Origin: Priapulus caudatus
Lineage: Eukaryota; Priapulida; Priapulimorpha; Priapulimorphida; Priapulidae
Direction: 5' to 3'
DNA: 57,462 nucleotides
NCBI RefSeq assembly: GCF_000485595.1
Contig: NW_014577429.1
Span: forward strand, 28,597-86,058
In this document: positions 46,614 to 57,462 of the stretch, piece by piece
Layout of the letters: each line of letters begins with the position of its first letter
Position numbering within the stretch: the stretch's first letter is position 1
Position numbers and translations under genes: made by a program
Notes under the pieces: generated by a model
The model's input: only the letters and a program-made list of their open reading frames with translations
Told to the model about the DNA's origin: nothing
The model's database searches: none

Positions 46614-49600
46614 TTGTTAGTAGTATTATATATATAATATATATATATATATATATTATATACTACTNNNNNNNNNNTATATATAATTAATTTCGCCTAC
46701 TATTTACTGATTACTCTATCGTGGTGTCCAGCTACTTGACCATTAAACTCAACTGTCAGTTTGAGATCATGTCGTATAACTGCATCGAATAGCAGCCTAA
46801 ACAGTTATATTTACCATGGAAAAATCTGTACAAACATACATCGCACGTGACCTTTAATGAACGGGACGTTATACTGAAACTCTGGCAATCCTCTATACAG
46901 GTTAATACGAAGTTTGAGACGTAGAATAAGTAACTCTTCGTAGGTAGCCCTTCGCTGCGCTACGGGCCGGTTTTACATGGGTAGATTGCTACGTGTACCT
47001 ATCGGTTCAGGAGTACGGGTGGCCAAAATTATATTGCAGGGTTCTCGGGCAGACAATATCGGCTTCTTTGACCAATAAAACTATGCAGACTGTGTGTAAG
47101 TCGCGTCGTTGGTGACGGCCGTGGTGGCAGCTGTGGATGGGGTGTGTGCGTGTGCGCGTGCGCGTGCGCGTGCGCGTGTGTGTGTGTGTGTGTGTGTGTG
47201 AGCTCGCGCGCGCGTGTGTGTGTGTGTGTGTGAGTGAGTGTGGGGGGCTGTTACCGCACGGGGCCACCATGTGTGGATGGCCCGCTGCCGTGGTGCCATC
47301 CCCGCGCCGCTGCCGCACTGCGGATGCTCTTCGTTCGTAAACAGCCCAAGGTGTTCGCTCGCTGGCCGTTTGATAGCGCCGCCCGAGCTTCGCCGCGACG
47401 CGAATCCCACACGTAGAGCGCGCCGCCAGCGAGCCGAGATGTTGTGCTTACGACCATATTGTCAAAACACACCCCGCGGCCTTTGCAAAGTTTAGATGTC
47501 AGTTTGCGTAACGCGAAGCGCGCGCAAAAAGTGAATAATGCTTATTACGGCCGCCATGATGGCCGCGAAAAAAATGGCCGCTGCTCTTAATTCAACACAA
47601 ATGTTGTTTTAGAATGCTCGGCTGCGATTCCGGCCGGCCCGGCTGGATCACAGCCGCCGAAACTGTTCAAATTTGCTACCAAATGACTTATACAAATAAA
47701 CGATCGACTTCTCGGTGTCCTAATTAGCTGCATGAACTTGTAAACAGATCGGAAGGCTGTTGGTTCAGGCGGCGGCCTTATTGCAACCATCCGCCGTCGC
47801 CGACGAAGCGTGGTCGGGTTAGTCGCCGGCTTGTCGCCGACCGACGCGCGACACGTAACAGTCTCCGTAGCGCCGCCTCCCGCCGCTCGTCGGCGCTATA
47901 CTCTGCCTACCCGCGGCTTCCGGCGTGCCGGCGTGCCATCCGCTTCCCGCGGAAACCGGACGACGAGGTCGGGAAGAAATCTCGCGCGTCGTGTGGTGTA
48001 TGTGTGTGCGCAGCATGTTGAGCAGCGGGCGCCGCTGTGATCTCGGTTTCGTCTCCCGTCCCGCTGCCAGCGGCGTAAGGGAGAGGGGGGGTGTCCTGTG
48101 TTTTATATTAGTTTACCCTCCTCCACCTGCTCCCTGTGCTTCTGTTCCTCCTGCTGCTTCTCCTGCTCCTCCTTTCTCTTTATCCCCCTCCACCTGCGTC
48201 TTCCTGCTCTTCATGTTTCTGCTCCTCCTCCTTTCTCCTCCTTCTCCCCTGCTGCTCCTTGTGCGTTTCCCGCCTTCTTTCTTATCATGCTCACTTTCAT
48301 TGCATGTTCTCCCGGCACAATACCCAGCTGTTGCATGTTAAAAAAAACACTGACTGCTGAGTTGATCTCTCTGAATGAGAAATATCTATAATACCAGGGG
48401 AGTTGAGTGGGGGTTGGAGCTGAGGGTATGCGTTGACGTAGCATGGAGGAAGAAAGTATAGGTGGGGTGTGTGAAATGCATACGCGGAGTAGATTGGTGG
48501 AAGGGTCGGGTGGCCAGAATAGCTGTGTGTCGCGCGTCCCTGGTATCCTATCATCGCAGTGCAGTCGAACATTAAGTTGATGACAGACGATCGCAACATC
48601 GTATTGCTGGCTCGGTTCGCGATTGAGAAAGCAAGCAAACGCATTGAGCGGTTCAAAGAAGGTAATAAAAAAAATCTAGCCCTAATTATTCAAAGCTGAT
48701 TTGTCACGGGCTGTGTTCGACCTCAGCACTTGCTTCCGAGGCGATGCAATGCACGCGCGGTAAAAAGTGAGAGTGCTGAGCTTCGCACTGAAACCCACTC
48801 GCCATTAATGCCGCCACTAAACCTGTCGTCGCTATTATCGGCAGTGATCTTGGCCGCCATCTTGGCATCGTCTGCTGTTCATGTCGGAAAACTTATCGGC
48901 TGCGCCATTTGAGATGTACGGACAAGATCACGGGGGAAAAAGATGGGCGCGTAAAAACGCAGAGAGCAAAAGAGTTGAGTTGCTAGTTTAAACTGCCGAA
49001 TGAATTGCCGACGTGTGAGATTGCGGTGAGGCAGTACTGGGTGCATTTTCTCTACGAGCGTCTCTATTGACGAGCGTGAGCCCGCAGGCGGTGAGTGATG
49101 ATATATCACTATAAGCGGAAATGCAGTGAGTTGCCATATCACTTTGTGTAAGGTGACAGTCACTGATTGTATCGCTGTGACCCACGAGCAGTGAGTTGAT
49201 CATATTTTTGTGTGTGAGACCCACGATCAGTGAGTTGATCATATCATTGTGTGTGAGACCCACGAGCAGTGAGTTGATCATATCACCGCAGGAAGTGAGT
49301 GATTATATCACTGTTGGTCCGTCACATATAGGATCAGCAAGTTCACCGGCAATTGACCGTTCACTGACTGATAATTGCTGCATTATTAATAGTCGCCGGT
49401 CTCATTCGTCTATTTCTCACGCTCGCGACATTTTTTCCGACTGAAATCAAAAACGAGCTAGTCGCGTGTTTCATGCGCGTGCGGTGTTGCGCGGGCGGGT
49501 CCAGGGGGGGGGGCGCTCGCTTGGTGACAGCCACTACGTTCTTTGTGTAATGAATTCACATCAGTGTAACACGTCAACTCCCCGCTGACATCCATGCAAA

Positions 49601-50143
49601 CTGACTTTGACGAAATTAGCTTAGCTAAGAGGTACAAATTGTGCTAGTTTGTTGCATGTTTTAACAACAAATCAGCCCGTACATATTAATTAGGCCGGGT
49701 ACGTAATTACGAACATCTTAATGTATCGATTTCAGTTAATGCATGCCCTTAAAAGGTTATAATAGTGATTTCATCGATCAGGCACGGCGGGTAATGCGGC
49801 AGCCACCGCTTTTCCAGATAATGCTCCAATATACACACGGTCGCGTGAACGTTAGTGTCAATGTTCTCTAGGGTTTCTTGTTAAGAAATATTTCTATAGG
49901 CAAAACAATCAAAACACGTGCGGTAATTTCACGGCCTTCCCGCCAGGTGGCCTGCGCTGCTGTCATTGAAACGTCATGAGAATAATTTTAGCAAGCACAG
50001 TCCAGATGTAAGTAATTGTACATTTTTTTAATTAGCATTTATTAACATGTATTTTTTAGCTATTGTTCTGTTGTTTTTTTCAGCGCCGATAGCATCCATA
50101 TTTTGGATGGATGAAGAACTAGGAAGCGAAATATTCTTGGACG
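42078..50143 (+). CDS. ZNG1: Zinc-regulated GTPase metalloprotein activator (CBWD family), 5' part only
   Basis: Exons (plus): 42078-42165, 42622-42805, 43315-43406, 50084-50143. All are in phase and give the first 141 residues of a protein of roughly 395 in relatives. Features: Walker A GQLGAGKTT (27-35), NEFGEG about 54-59, the zinc-binding CxCC motif C85-L-C87-C88 in [17 protein letters not shown] (114-121), and [15 protein letters not shown]. The family is a G3E/COBW P-loop GTPase that inserts zinc into METAP1. The N terminus is short and acidic ([14 protein letters not shown]). Intron 3 is 6.7 kb. Exon 4 ends in a good donor (GTAAGT), but no next exon was found in the remaining 7.3 kb, so the gene probably continues past the window. 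The start codon is the first in a conserved-length N terminus. Confidence 0.92.
44936..44997. repeat. (TA)n palindromic microsatellite
   Basis: ATATATACATAAT ... mirrored around a TA core. Confidence 0.85.
46553..46682. repeat. (TA)n microsatellite with ten-base assembly gap
   Basis: TA run interrupted by short TAGTAGTATTA spacers, with Ns at 46668-46677. The true length is unknown. Confidence 0.9.
47135..48060. promoter_or_regulatory. CpG-rich block with YY1-like motifs in ZNG1 intron 3
   Basis: Starts with TG/CG and TG repeats (47140-47235), then CpG-rich sequence. A cluster at 47548-47585 contains GGCCGCCATGATGGCCGC, a palindrome of two YY1-like cores, followed by AAAATGGCCGC. Another YY1-like site, GGCCGCCATCTTGG, is at 48852. 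It could be an internal promoter or enhancer; this is inferred from composition and motifs only. Confidence 0.3.
48580..48661 (+). CDS. Candidate first coding exon of an unidentified nested gene
   Basis: ATG at 48580 opens [18 protein letters not shown] and continues charged to FKE before a donor (GAAG|GTAATA). The frame is also open upstream to an acceptor-like gcag at 48564, so it could instead be an internal exon. It follows CpG-rich, promoter-like DNA. It cannot be a ZNG1 exon because exons 3 and 4 join at a conserved site without it. No partner exon was identified and the family is unknown. Confidence 0.25.
49085..49315. repeat. Minisatellite, about 40-bp unit
   Basis: Degenerate copies of cagtgagttgatcatatcat plus tgtgtgagacccacgag. 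The three copies at 49180-49285 are nearly identical and the flanking ones are diverged. Confidence 0.8.
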
Positions 50144-52175
50144 GTAAGTACCAGCTATTAACGCTTATAATTAACGCGACTTCGTTCTAGCATATCTTCT
50201 CTGGTTATATAGGCTGACAAACATAATAATTTTATTTACTATTCTTGTGGGTGAAATGCATAGTTATACCGCATATGCTTTAAATGTTACTGAGAGTTGA
50301 GTGTTATTTGTGTGACTCATGTTGTATGTGTTACCTACATAGTAAGACAGAAATATGCTGCTCCTGGGTACACCTGTTTTGTCAGCGCGTATCTGATAGC
50401 TTACATAATAAGACAACAATTACAAACTACGTAATAACAACAATTATAATCATAATAATATTAATGATACATTATACTCGAAGTAAAATGTACGTTAAGA
50501 GTAAGAACACTAGTTTAGCTTTCTGTAGGTTTTTTCAGTTATGTTGTCTAATCAGTTTTCAAGGATTTTACAATATCAAGAATAATTCATACCTGATTAA
50601 ATATTACCAGCAGATGTTTATTAGAAATGGCCATATCACTTGCTCAGCCTCTTGCAATGATGACTTGTATTTTAATATCAAAGGAATTTTTTACACTTTA
50701 TACCGCTTATTCGGTACCAAATATTTTGTAATTCATGTAATAATATTTAATTACTAATTATAATATTTTCTTAATTATTACGTTATATTAAAATATTAAC
50801 GCATACCGCTAACGCCATGCACGACATTTAAACATCAACGACAATCAATGCATTGAAGTGATTTGTGAGCAATGAAAGTCTTACGTTATACGTATAAGGC
50901 CATAACATAAAATATGTGTCAGGAAGAGAAGTATTACAGAGATGTGCGCACTGTTTGTGAAAATATTCTATTTAGGATAATAGTGCCGAATATGTTATTT
51001 ATACATATATAGTGAGTGTACAGCGCATGTGCGCGTGTACTAGTGTGAAAATACATAATGGTGTGTGAATTTCCCTAAACCGACCAGTTAGTGATAAATT
51101 ATCGTGTGAATATGTTGGCAAAGGCACAGGCCAAGGACAAGTGGAAATTCACATGCGAAGTTGTGCCAACTTGCAGCTCTAGCTAATGTAGTTGTTCTAA
51201 ATTTTCACTAATGGCGGAGGTCATATGAGCAAGGCCGACTGTCAGGAGAGGCGTGCGTGTTTCATTGGGAAGATAGCTCTTGAACTGGCTGGTTGAAGGG
51301 GAAACTAAGTGTTATATGTGTACGTGCGTGCCCGTATGCATATGCTGTGTGTACTCGAGAGTGAGGGGGCGATGGGATTGGGGGAAGAAAGCAAGATAGA
51401 GAGCAAAATATAGGTGTTAGGAGCATGAAGTCTGGCATGCTCCATTTGAGCCATGATTTTATATCGCTGCCTCTCTAGTTGTGCTGTTGTTTCATCCAGC
51501 GTGATAAACGTTGTGGATCTATGTACATATATGTGTTAGCGTTTAATTTAATAACGCTCTCATTAAGTGTTATCTAGTCTGGTGCCTTCATCAGTGACTC
51601 TAATAAGCACGTTCTAGGGCGCACAGAGTAACTCTTAGCGCGGATTCAGCATGCGATTGCATGGATTTTCGTATTGGGTAACAAACACACCTTGATTGAT
51701 GTTGTCCGAGTGAACGGAAGCTTCGCTAAGTCGCCGCTCAATCACATCATGCTCAAAGGCCCACGGAGGCGCAGTGTGGTCCACTCGAGTCGAGCTTTCC
51801 TAGTCAGTTAGTTCATTTACTCGAGAGCATTGGCCGCGGATTTGGCAGCGCTAAGTCGTCGCAATCTGCCGCCGTGTTGCAGTGATAGCGGCGGTCAGTG
51901 ATAGTCCCCCATTCAGCGGGCGGACAGTGCGCGGACAGCGCTTTTCACACCTCGCGCTTGGCATCCCGCATGGCGTGTAGAATGCGCGCCTGTAGTTAGC
52001 TGGCTCAAGCAGCCTCGCTCAAGCGCTCAATGGCAAGCGCGTGAAGATGCCTTCACCGTTGTCTCGCCGCTTCTTCTTCTTCCGCAGCGAGCGGCTTGTT
52101 GTTGTTGCAGAGAAAGGGCATCAACGCGGTTCCCACCTCCCATTTTTCGCGTGTATGCTATCAGTCTCTATTTCT

Positions 52176-52580
52176 CTCGCTCTCTCTCTCTCTCTCTACT
52201 CGCGGCTCTTTCACGCACATATATACTTACACATACCGGCGCACTCGTACGTGCGAGAACACCGGGCACACGCACGCACACATACACGCACATACACACA
52301 CTCCCGCACGCACACATAAACACACACATACACATGCGCGTGCACGCACGAACGCACGTACTAAATCTCTCTCTACCTTTACCTCTCACTTTCGCTTTGT
52401 CGCTATTCTGCTCTCTTCCATACTCTCCTTCCTCCCCCTTTGTCATTCTTTGCCGTTCTGCCCTGCTCGTCTCCCTCGTTTCTCTCACATCCCCTCCCCC
52501 CTCTCTCTCGCCCTCTCTATTTCCCTCTCTCTCGCGCTCTCTTTCTATACATATCTTTCCCACTCTCTCTTTCTCTCTGC
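52176..52580. repeat. CT-rich and CACG low-complexity tracts
   Basis: (CT)n at 52176-52197, CA/CACG at 52265-52350, and pyrimidine-rich DNA to 52580. Open frames here are compositional. Confidence 0.8.
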
Positions 52581-53398
52581 GAGCAGTTTAGAGGAGAGCT
52601 CATGTTAAGTGTACACGCCTGTAATCCGGTGTGAATTGAGTGATTGGGAGCCAAGGCTTAGGAGGCCCCGGTATCGCGTGAGGGAGCCGTATATAATGCG
52701 CAGCTACGCTAGCTGAATTCACTCAATTAGGCTCGGCCGCCAGTCCGCGCGACCCCAGCGTGTGGACTTAGACGTCAATGGTGTTGACGGAGTCTCTTTT
52801 GGTGCCGCTGAAAAGTTGTTGCGGGGAATGAATTCGGCTAAACGAGACGAGGCGAGGGAGGCGGACGTGATTGATCGTAGGGGCACGTTGGGCGCGTAGA
52901 AGTGCGTTTCGTCTGTAAAGGGATGGAGGTCGCGGTGGTACGCCTCTGCGAGGTGGGCGGGGAGAGGGTGGTTCATTCTTCTCTATATGCGTTGGTGGCT
53001 AGGGTTTTCTAGAGTTCGTGAGCTCGGGATGTGTTTCCCGTGTACGGTAGGGATGGGGTTTCGTACAGGGGTGTGTTTGGTTTGGATAGGTTTGCGTGCA
53101 AGAGTATGTTTATATATGCGTGTGGTATAAAACAAGGTAAACCACATGGGAAATTCATTTTAGCACTATTTAAATGCCATATGTAGATTACAAACAATGC
53201 TTGAAAATATAAATCTATATAATATATATATAAATAATGAGCAGTTTTACGTACGAATAATGAAGCTATTCATTTGGTTTGTTTGAGGGGGGGGGGTCGA
53301 TTAGGGTTCGTCTCGTTGTGTCCGGATGTGAATAAGAATTGCTTTTGTTGTATTGATTCAGAGACCTTTCTCAAGAAATAATCTCGCTTTCTCACTCC

Positions 53399-53419
53399 CT
53401 CTCTCTCTCTCTCTCTCTC

Positions 53420-53494
<75 letters not shown>
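53399..53494. repeat. (CT)n(TA)n compound microsatellite
   Basis: CT run with one interruption, passing directly into TA repeats. Confidence 0.95.
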
Positions 53495-53504
<10 letters not shown>

Positions 53505-55679
53505 ATATCTAAGAAGATATTTAGCTAGGTAGTTTCTTTTATTTTCTATGGATGCATGCTTTATAGTTTAATATCAAGGCTGTCAAACGGGTTTGCAAGA
53601 AATATGCAAGAAATTTCAAGAATGGGTATCCAAGAAACGGGTATGCAAGAAATTTCGAAACGAAATCGTTAATAGCATTATGAATATTAGTGGTAACTTC
53701 ATGACTAAATACGCTCCGTAACAGCAGCAAGTTAACCAGACCCACGCTGCATTACTAATGAGGTAATTAGTTAGCACACACAGTGAGCACGGTGAGGCAC
53801 ACGTAATAGGGGGCAAGTGACGGGTGCGTGCGCGTCTGCGCGTGGCACGGTGTTGACGCTAGCTATCTCATTGTCGCGCAGGGAAAACAGTGAGTGCTGG
53901 TCAACGAGCAAGTACTCGTCCGTCTGCTCTGGCGGTATTTATAGATTCCACACGGGCCAGCGGCGATGTGCCCGGAGTACACGCCAAGTATGTGCCGTCT
54001 TCTTCAGCATGGCCTTCTTTCGGCCGAACAACAGAGGTTACTATGGCTTAATTCGAATAGATTCCACGGGAAAGTGCGGCTATTTGCCGCGTAGGGCAAC
54101 CAGTTGTTCCCAAAGGCCGGGGCGATATTTGTTGTGATGCTTTTGTGGAGAGTCGGGCCTATTCGTTGCAAAGTCCACGTATTTGTTGTACCGCGGTGGG
54201 AGAGTCCACCTATTTGTTCTGCTGCCATCGGAAAGCCTCGGCTGTTTGTTCTGCTGCCATCAGAAAGTCCTGTAGAGACCTCTTGATGTGCAGAAAGAGA
54301 GAGGCTTAGGACAGCACGTCCTCGGGCGGGCTGAGAGGTGTCGGCGGCCAGATGAAAGAGCGCGTAGATTGTCGGCCCTCGCACCTGGTCCATCTTAATG
54401 TCCACTCGAAGGGTCAGTGTGGCCAGTGCCACTTGGAAAAACTAACAGCCGACTAATTAGTGCTCCCGCTCGTGCAGCCTCCCTCTCCTCCTCCTCGGTG
54501 CGCATGCGCGTAAACACGGCTACCCTGTTGCCGTGTCGCTGTCAGCGGCATGCCGGGGTCGGCAACAGATTCGATGTTCCATAATTATAATTATCATTGA
54601 TTCAAATTGTTTGCTCACTAGAATGATCATTCATCCAAAAAATTTTTGTTAGAGTCATAATAAACTAGGGTTTACATTCCGTATTCATAAGAATAGTAAT
54701 TTTAATCGTAATGATAATAATTAATGGTGTGTCACTGGTGATAATTACCAAAAACAGAAAGTAACCGACGTCACATCCACCCGCCCGTGAGCGCAGCCGC
54801 AGCGTCCGTGATTTACACGGAGCAGTTGAAATCAGTGTGCTGCATGTATCAGCGCATAGCATGATTCGAAATACGAGAAGCTCTTCTGTGTCGAACAGTG
54901 ATATACTCTGTGGCGCTGAAATGTCTCGCGTCGATCGGCGCCGTATAGCGTCCGTCCGTGCGCATCGTGTTTCAGACGTGGCTCAGAATTTGCGCTGCTC
55001 GCGCAGATGCGCCCGATCTCTTCAGCGACAAAACTGCCATTACGGCTTCTCTTACAAGGTTAATGGAGGTGCGTCGAATTGTATGGAGTTGAGTTAATTC
55101 CATTACCATCGGCTATCGTAAACGGGCTGCGGGAAAACTGAGACAGATACTCCAATTAAGCCGAATTTAAGTCCATCATTATTCCTCCCATCGTTTTAGG
55201 TATTATCCAATCGGGCCGAATTTCTCCGTGAAGTTTTCGGCGCGTCGTAGGTGCGCGCAGCAATAACGCCCTCGGCCCGACATACGCCTGCTACGTGCGC
55301 CCGCCGTGTCTTTCTTCCTCCCAAAGTAGTTTTTAAATCTTTAAATCAAATTAAGTCACGTTAAATGCAAATATTTTCTCAAATCTATATCCAATTTTCC
55401 GTGCTTTCATGCAATGGCGCGCAATTGGATTCGGCACGGGTTCGTCACGGACGAGGTTACTTGCGCGTTCCTACGCTTATCTGCTACTCATATCCACTCA
55501 TGCTATCACGGGAAGATGGCGGATGGCAGCCGCCGCCGGACGGCAGCACCTATGCACGTTAAACGAAACAATGATTATGTTATCAGCTAGTTCTTTTACA
55601 TTTCATCGACGCGAAGCAAGTCAGGCGCAAACACGCGCGGTCGGCTAATAATAGATGGTGTGTCAGCTGCAATTTCTTC

Positions 55680-56730
55680 CTGCTAGTTTTCTTATGTTTC
55701 GATATCGTAATAGAAATGTAATGGGTGAAGACATGTTGATAGATCTCTTATATTCCCAATTGACAGCGGTGGCGTAATAGAGGATGAAAATTGAGAAGTT
55801 TCCTTTTTACTCATATAAGCAAATAACAGCGTATAATATAAAGGGGAAAATCTTTAAAATCTTCGTTTATTGCTGCAAACAAATGAGAGTATAATAAGGT
55901 GGGTGTTGAATATGAGCGGTCTCTCTAATAGCCCTATATGCAGATGTGAAATTTGATATAGAGTTTCTTATATTCATGTATATATGCATAATGCTATTGA
56001 CACTATAATAGGTGTTAAAAATGGCCAATGCTTCTTATATTCATATAGGGTACTTATAACGTAATAAAGGGTATACGGAGATAAAGACTTATCGTATTAC
56101 AATATGACAATGGCAGTTTAATAGCCCGTGAAAATTGACATTTTCTCAACATGCCAATGACAGCGTAATTGGCGATGAAAATAGGAATTTTTATATTCTT
56201 ACATGCAAGTGAAAGAGTAATGGTAAGAGAAAAATTGTAAACTATTTTATATATTCTTATTTGCAAGCACATTGCAATAGGAAATAAAAGTATGCAGTGA
56301 ATTTCTTACATTCTAGAAAATATACGTATTAGTTTTTATATTCATATTAATGAGACCATGGTAATAGTAAGCAAAAGTATACGATATGTTTGGTATATTC
56401 TTGAAATTATACAAAGTATTTTTTGCTCCTATACGTGTTATCAGGAGTGTATAATGTAGATCTATATTATACAGTTCTGATGTTATCACAGCATACTAAT
56501 GAGTAGAATTCACAATGTATTTTTTGTTCCTATGCATGTAACACAGCGTAATAGCGAGAAAAATAGACATAAAGTCTCTTTATTCCCACGCGATGTTACG
56601 ACGTAACGGCGTTGCAGCCTAGTAAAGAAAGTATTATTTCTCATGTAAATTTAGTGTTTTCCCATATAGACAACGTGTGTTTTTTTATATTGCGATACGC
56701 TAATGGCAGCGTAATAGGTGGGCGCAGCCG
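55680..56730. repeat. Old degenerate satellite, roughly 65-bp unit
   Basis: About fifteen diverged copies recur every 50-85 bp. Landmarks are ...AGCGTAATAG(G), then a GTGAAAAT-like purine block, then TTTCTTATATTCATAT. The clearest cores are near 55770, 56003, 56160, 56545 and 56708. A CAGGAGT-type hairpin interrupts it near 56439-56483. Confidence 0.65.
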
Positions 56731-57380
56731 ACCAGTAATTACCCCACGTCCGTTACCATGGCAACGAGCTAGCGGACCTCACATAGGTGCTTCAGCTGAA
56801 TAACATTAGCGTGGCGTGCACACCGCGCTCACACAACATTTGGCTAGTCGGCTTTGTACGGGGACGCCCGCGTGCGTGTGCGCGCGCGTGCGTGCGCGTG
56901 CGTGCGTGAGCGAGCGCAACTCGTAGATGCGGCATCATCGCGCGGCGTGCGCGTTGCTTGCATGTGTGCCTCAGCGAGCTGAGGCCGGGCCCGAGGAGTG
57001 ACGGCGGCTCTATTACCACGCGATTACTCCCCCGTCGCTGCACTCGTTATTCTCGCCCACCTAATTAGAATTACCTCACCGCTGGACAGCCGTATCATTA
57101 ACCGGCACGCCATAGCGAGTCAAGTGGGTGTGTGATGTGATTTTTTAACTGCCAAAAGCGCTCGAGAGCCCCCGTCGGCGGTACAATCGGCCGACGCTTG
57201 GCTTGGGCCGCGACGACAAGAGGGATCCCGGGGTGGAGCCGGCCGGGGTGCTGACATCTGCATATGTCGCTCGTTGCAAACTGGCAAATGTGATAATGAC
57301 CCGGGTCGTGTGTTGCATGTGCGTGCGTGCGTGGGAGTGAGTGCGTGCGTGTGTGTGTGCATGCGCATGTTTGTGTGTAT

Positions 57381-57438
<58 letters not shown>

Positions 57439-57462
57439 TGTGGTGTGTGTGTGGGGGGGGGG
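56731..57462. other. CpG-rich DNA ending in a (TG)n microsatellite
   Basis: TG/CG alternation at 56870-56920 and 57313-57360, then (TG)n to the window end, closing in a G run. No gene recognised. Confidence 0.6.

Larger units (their letters stand above)
43407..50083. other. ZNG1 intron 3, 6.7 kb
   Basis: Bounded by donor GTACGTG and a T-rich acceptor (ttgttttttt cag). It contains TA microsatellites, a CpG-rich block and a minisatellite, listed separately, and one candidate nested exon. Confidence 0.75.
50144..55679. other. ZNG1 intron 4 or intergenic, no gene recognised
   Basis: AT-rich to about 51600, then CpG-rich and pyrimidine-rich. Candidate open frames (50284-50757 plus, 54004-54432 minus) lack recognisable domains or partners. 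A short two- to four-copy tandem repeat around TTTGTTCTGCTGCCATC lies at 54150-54275. Confidence 0.5.

Noticed and set aside
48098-48391. Leu/Ser/Pro-rich frames
   Set aside because: They arise from a polypyrimidine tract (CTCCTG/CTTCTC repeats), not from a gene.
54004-54432. 142-codon minus-strand frame with an ATG
   Set aside because: No recognisable domain. Part of it covers a short tandem repeat, no splice partners were found, and the region is CpG-rich with few stops.

Overview
The window is nuclear DNA of an animal. Every gene found is split by short GT-AG introns and belongs to a metazoan family: BTBD9, an ADAMTS-type protein, IFT25/HSPB11 and ZNG1/CBWD. IFT25 implies cilia, and telomere-like TTAGGG tracts occur inside transposons. 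Introns of about 0.1-3 kb and the density of small foldback elements suggest an invertebrate. The phylum cannot be fixed from the sequence. The exon chains below were built by hand, by translating both strands and requiring splice sites and phases to match; no search was run.

Layout. 1-262 is a 30-bp satellite. 1816-10659 (minus) is a complete BTBD9 gene in 13 exons. 11129-13839 is a composite of foldback transposons nested in one another. 13840-17547 is intergenic, with a decayed GC-rich minisatellite. 18179-30409 (minus) is a 14-exon gene for an ADAMTS-like protein, with two unplaced candidate exons just beyond its 3' end. 30964-34604 is mostly palindromic transposons and a minisatellite. 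35028-39799 (minus) is a complete five-exon IFT25 gene whose first intron is largely transposon. 42078-50143 (plus) is the first four exons of ZNG1, divergent from IFT25; the rest was not found and probably lies beyond the window. 50144-57462 holds no recognised gene, only CpG-rich DNA, a decayed satellite and microsatellites.

The most interesting locus is the ADAMTS-like gene. Its 14 exons join in phase to 588 codons. The protein has a signal peptide, an M12B metalloprotease fold, disintegrin-like, thrombospondin-1, cysteine-rich and second thrombospondin-1 modules, and a hydrophobic C-terminal tail. The zinc site that normally reads HExxHxxGxxH reads RExxHxxGxxY, and there is no propeptide. 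It looks like an intact pseudoprotease, possibly anchored at the cell surface. The four genes show no sign of working together in one pathway. The other theme is a dense set of perfect and nested inverted-repeat elements, many inside introns.
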